From: Planctomycetota bacterium
GTDB lineage: Bacteria; Planctomycetota; Planctomycetia; Pirellulales; UBA7805
DNA length: 7,987 nucleotides
Assembly: GCA_014237955.1 (NCBI GenBank)
Contig: JABABY010000088.1
Location: 1 to 7,987, forward strand
Direction of reading: 5' to 3'
Part shown: positions 5,695 to 7,987 of the stretch, in pieces
Layout of the letters: every line of letters starts with the position of its first letter
How positions within the stretch are numbered: position 1 is the first letter of the stretch
Position numbers and translations under genes: made by a program
Notes under the pieces: model-generated
The model's database searches: none
Told to the model about the DNA's origin: nothing
What the model saw: the letters and a program-made list of their open reading frames with translations, nothing else

Positions 5695-7295
5695 CTGACG
5701 CCGACCATCAGCGCGATCACGTTGCGGCATCTGGCGCAATGGAATCTCCCGAAAATCGTGCGGCGAGCATTCGTTGGGCCGCGTATGCGCTGTTGATCAC
5801 CTTGGCTGTGGGCAATGTGTCCGGGCGAATTCTTTCGGTCACCAATGCAAATATAGAGGCGGTTGAGAAAATACGTGTCCATCAGGCAATCGACCGCCAG
5901 CGGGATCGCCTCGAAGCGTCCGGTTTGAAGGGAGATGCGCTGCAGGAACAACTGACACGATATAAAGGTGAGGTGCGCAGCCAACTGAAACTTCGCCGAC
6001 CATTCCTGAGTGCCAACGATCGAAGTCGATGGTGTACGATTCGCGCATTGGTCGATGATGGAACCTACGCGATTGATAACATTGTTTGCGATCCGCAAGA
6101 GTATCCGCGTTGGGGTACGATCGATATGGTGAAGCACGATCGCAACGGGGAGCCTCATCTATATTCCAGTAAACCAACCTTGCTGCCGACGTTGCTTGCC
6201 GGCGAGTATTGGCTGCTGCAAACGTGTACTGGATGGACACTGTCGCAACAGCCTTTCGAGGTAGTTCGGACGATGTTGCTTTGCACCAACGTCACGTCCT
6301 TGGTGTTGATGTTTGTGCTGTTGGCGTGTGTGGTTGAAAAATATGGCAGGTCGGACTGGGGACGGATGCTGGTGATGGCGACTGCCACGTTGGGGACGTT
6401 TCTGACAACGTTTGCTGTGACGCTTAACAATCACCTGATCGCTGCTGTGTGCGTGATGGTCGCCCTCTTTGCTGCTGCTGCAATCTGGTATGAAGGACGT
6501 CGCGCATGGTGGTGGTTTGCTCTGGCTGGTTTGTTTGCAGCCCTTGCGGTCGCGATAGAACTTCCTGTGGTAATACTTCTGGTGTTTTTGGGGGTTGCCC
6601 TACTCTGCAAAGTACCGCGACCAACACTTGCCTTTGGTCTTCCCGCTGTCGTGCTCGTCGTGGTGGCTGCGGCGGGGACCAATTATCTTGCCCACCGTAC
6701 CGTATTGCCTCCGTATGCGTATCGTGCGGTCGGAGAAGATTGGCAAGGCGGCAACTGGTATACCTATAGCTTCCAGGTAGGTGATGTTTTAAAAGAGAGT
6801 TATTGGAATACAGGGACTACAAATCTGCAGGCACGTTCGGCCATCGATCGAGGTGATCCCTCGATTGCGCGATACGCTTTTCATTGTCTGATCGGACATC
6901 ATGGCATCTTTTCGCTGACTCCAATCTGGGTGCTCAGCGTGGCGGGGGTGCTGGCGATGGTGACGAGTCGTTCGGCGCCTTCTCTGCGGGCTGCGGGGTG
7001 GTTGATTGGGATCGTTTCAGTCCTCTGTTTTCTCTTTTATCTTTTCCAGCCTCCGGAGATGAGGAATTATGGGGGCATGACCAGCGGACTACGCTGGTTT
7101 TTCTGGCTAATTCCGCTTTGGCTCTTGGGAATGGTTCCTGCCGGCGATTGGACGGCAGGCAATCGGAAGCGGCGGATACTGGCCATCATCCTGCTCGCGA
7201 TTAGTGCCCTTTCGGCGAGCTACCCCACTTGGAATCCATGGACACATCCCTGGCTGGCCCGACTGCTGGATCACCTCGGTTGGGTACAGATTTAG
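5691..7295 (+). CDS. Large multi-spanning membrane protein, probable GT-C-type glycosyltransferase
   Basis: The start ATG overlaps the GT2 stop as ATGA, indicating translational coupling. The 534-residue product has a polar N-terminus, a first helix at ~30-50, then a hydrophilic loop of ~110 residues containing a charged helical stretch (54-102) and the acidic VDDGTYAID (121-129). HLYSSKPTLLPTLLAGEYW (156-174) follows, then roughly ten further membrane segments spread over 195-330 and 410-512. Late motifs are GIFSLTPIWVLS (405-416) and NYGGMTSGLRWFFWLIPLW (459-477). An acidic first outer loop, an SKPxLLxxLLA segment and a YGGxxxGxRW-PL segment resemble GT-C enzymes of the PMT/GT39 type, which use polyprenyl-phosphate sugars outside the membrane. 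That fits coupling to a GT2 gene. I cannot name acceptor or sugar, and no full family signature is certain. An uncharacterised membrane protein with another role remains possible. Confidence 0.78.
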   Translation: MTDADHQRDHVAASGAMESPENRAASIRWAAYALLITLAVGNVSGRILSVTNANIEAVEKIRVHQAIDRQRDRLEASGLKGDALQEQLTRYKGEVRSQLKLRRPFLSANDRSRWCTIRALVDDGTYAIDNIVCDPQEYPRWGTIDMVKHDRNGEPHLYSSKPTLLPTLLAGEYWLLQTCTGWTLSQQPFEVVRTMLLCTNVTSLVLMFVLLACVVEKYGRSDWGRMLVMATATLGTFLTTFAVTLNNHLIAAVCVMVALFAAAAIWYEGRRAWWWFALAGLFAALAVAIELPVVILLVFLGVALLCKVPRPTLAFGLPAVVLVVVAAAGTNYLAHRTVLPPYAYRAVGEDWQGGNWYTYSFQVGDVLKESYWNTGTTNLQARSAIDRGDPSIARYAFHCLIGHHGIFSLTPIWVLSVAGVLAMVTSRSAPSLRAAGWLIGIVSVLCFLFYLFQPPEMRNYGGMTSGLRWFFWLIPLWLLGMVPAGDWTAGNRKRRILAIILLAISALSASYPTWNPWTHPWLARLLDHLGWVQI

Positions 7296-7309
7296 GATTC
7301 TTTTGCGAT

Positions 7310-7326
7310 GCCCTGAAGCGGGCTTT
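7310..7326. terminator. Short hairpin between convergent genes, possible terminator
   Basis: GCCC-TGAAGC-GGGC followed by TTT lies in the 29-base gap between two converging stop codons and runs into the stop of the minus-strand gene. On the minus strand the hairpin is followed by ATCGCAAAAG, with no U-tract. A 4-bp GC stem with three Ts is weak evidence. Confidence 0.28.
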
Positions 7327-7987
7327 AACTGGCCAAGGGCAATGTGGCCTCACAAAAGTTCTGGTAAACGCAGCTGGCAATTTCGAGGTCCCGCTCACGC
7401 GGGGCGATGATCCCTTGAAATCGGTTACGGAAGATCACCCCTTTTTCCAAAACGCGGTCCAGCACCGAGTGTTTGAGTGACCAGAGCGGAGTGTCCTGAT
7501 GCCGTTGTATGCACGATGCATTGAAATCAAGCGGATGAATCATTTCAATGTAACTCTGCGGACTCGTTTCTTCTCGAAAGACCACGCAGCCGCTGTAGCT
7601 ATCGGGTGTGAGTACCACCGAATCGCGTGCGGGGTCTAAAGATTGAAAATCCGATGGCCCGTTGTTCCCGAGGCAAAGGATTTGTGTTCCGCCCACGAGG
7701 CTCTTACAGCTGATCTGAACATGCTGTTGGGGTTGGAACGTCTGCGTGGAAAGAACCAACTCCAGCCCCCAGACAAATGCATCGTTCGCACACGTTACGG
7801 ATCGCCAGTCCGCTTGCAATAGAAAGGGCAAAGAACCCCTTCTACCGTACGTTGTCATCAAGTCGCCTCTCCGAACACTGGCATCCGAATCGGCGGTCAA
7901 ACGCTCGCTATCGACCTGGGCACTCCAAATAGCGAAGAGCCTGTTGTCTTTACGAAGGGATGCTGGCAGCAGGATGCCGCGTTCGGG
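7325..7987 (-). CDS. Uncharacterised protein, C-terminal part, 5' end outside window
   Basis: The frame stays open from its TAA stop (7327-7325) to the window edge, giving 220 visible residues. The TTG at 7900 is the first start-like codon in the edge fragment but is probably internal, because the residues upstream of it (GILLPASLRKDNRLFAIWSA) read as normal protein. No membrane helix or signal is visible. The sequence has strand-like segments (FVWGLELVLSTQTF, HVQISCKSLVGGTQILCLG) and a distinctive stretch with LDPARDSVVL, GCVVFREE and MIHPLDFNASC. It ends in a charged helical region (LDRVLEKGVIFRNRFQGI). Five cysteines are scattered without a metal-binding pattern. I do not recognise a named family and assign no function. 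Regular codon use and the tight convergence with the membrane protein gene (29-base gap) support a real gene. Confidence 0.75.
   Translation of the reverse strand, partial: PERGILLPASLRKDNRLFAIWSAQVDSERLTADSDASVRRGDLMTTYGRRGSLPFLLQADWRSVTCANDAFVWGLELVLSTQTFQPQQHVQISCKSLVGGTQILCLGNNGPSDFQSLDPARDSVVLTPDSYSGCVVFREETSPQSYIEMIHPLDFNASCIQRHQDTPLWSLKHSVLDRVLEKGVIFRNRFQGIIAPRERDLEIASCVYQNFCEATLPLAS

Noticed and set aside
5583..6158. 191-codon minus-strand frame across the GT2/GT-C junction
   Set aside because: It is antisense to two supported genes across their ATGA overlap; the translation has no recognisable features.
1..7987. CRISPR array, insertion sequence ends, tRNA/rRNA genes, phage or defence module
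   Set aside because: No regularly spaced repeats, transposase motifs, terminal inverted repeats, tRNA-like folds or defence domains were seen. The YhaN-type ATPase resembles some defence ATPases, but its motifs fit the housekeeping Rad50/SbcC-like group better.

Overview
The window is most likely a piece of a planctomycete chromosome, possibly Pirellulales. This is inferred from remembered gene content and protein style: a YhaN-type ATPase, a proline-rich anchored protein opening with a WRPxENGxLEYIIQI-like segment, a DUF502 protein, and large membrane proteins beside a polyprenyl-phosphate-type glycosyltransferase. No rRNA, tRNA, insertion sequence, phage gene or CRISPR array was recognised. 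Coding density is high, base use looks even, and I see no clear sign of recent transfer. Both outermost genes are cut by the window edges.

Layout. (1) Positions 2-1372, plus strand: C-terminal part of an SMC/Rad50-like (YhaN-type) ATPase. (2) Positions 1437-2507, minus strand, convergent with it: a proline-rich protein with a probable N-terminal export signal and a C-terminal membrane anchor. (3) Positions 2663-3349, minus strand: a DUF502 membrane protein, upstream of gene 2 on the same strand but separated by a 155-base gap holding two hairpins and a possible promoter. (4) A divergent intergenic region of about 180 bases, holding two short inverted repeats. (5) Positions 3529-7295, plus strand: three genes close together, encoding an LPG-synthase-TM/UPF0104 (YbhN-like) membrane protein, a GT2 polyprenyl-phosphate glycosyltransferase, and a large multi-spanning protein that looks like a GT-C glycosyltransferase. 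The last two overlap by 4 bases. (6) From 7325 to the window end, minus strand: the C-terminal part of an uncharacterised protein, converging on the cluster.

How the genes may work together. The plus-strand trio is the most coherent unit. The GT2 protein would load a sugar onto a polyprenyl phosphate on the cytoplasmic face. The GT-C-like protein could use that lipid-linked sugar on the outer face. The UPF0104 protein could help move or organise the lipid carrier. Only the GT2 assignment rests on clear motifs; the pathway is inference. The DUF502 gene shares the divergent control region with the trio, so the two sides may be co-regulated, but only adjacency suggests this. I did not find a convincing new defence or mobile system; most of the window is ordinary envelope and housekeeping content.
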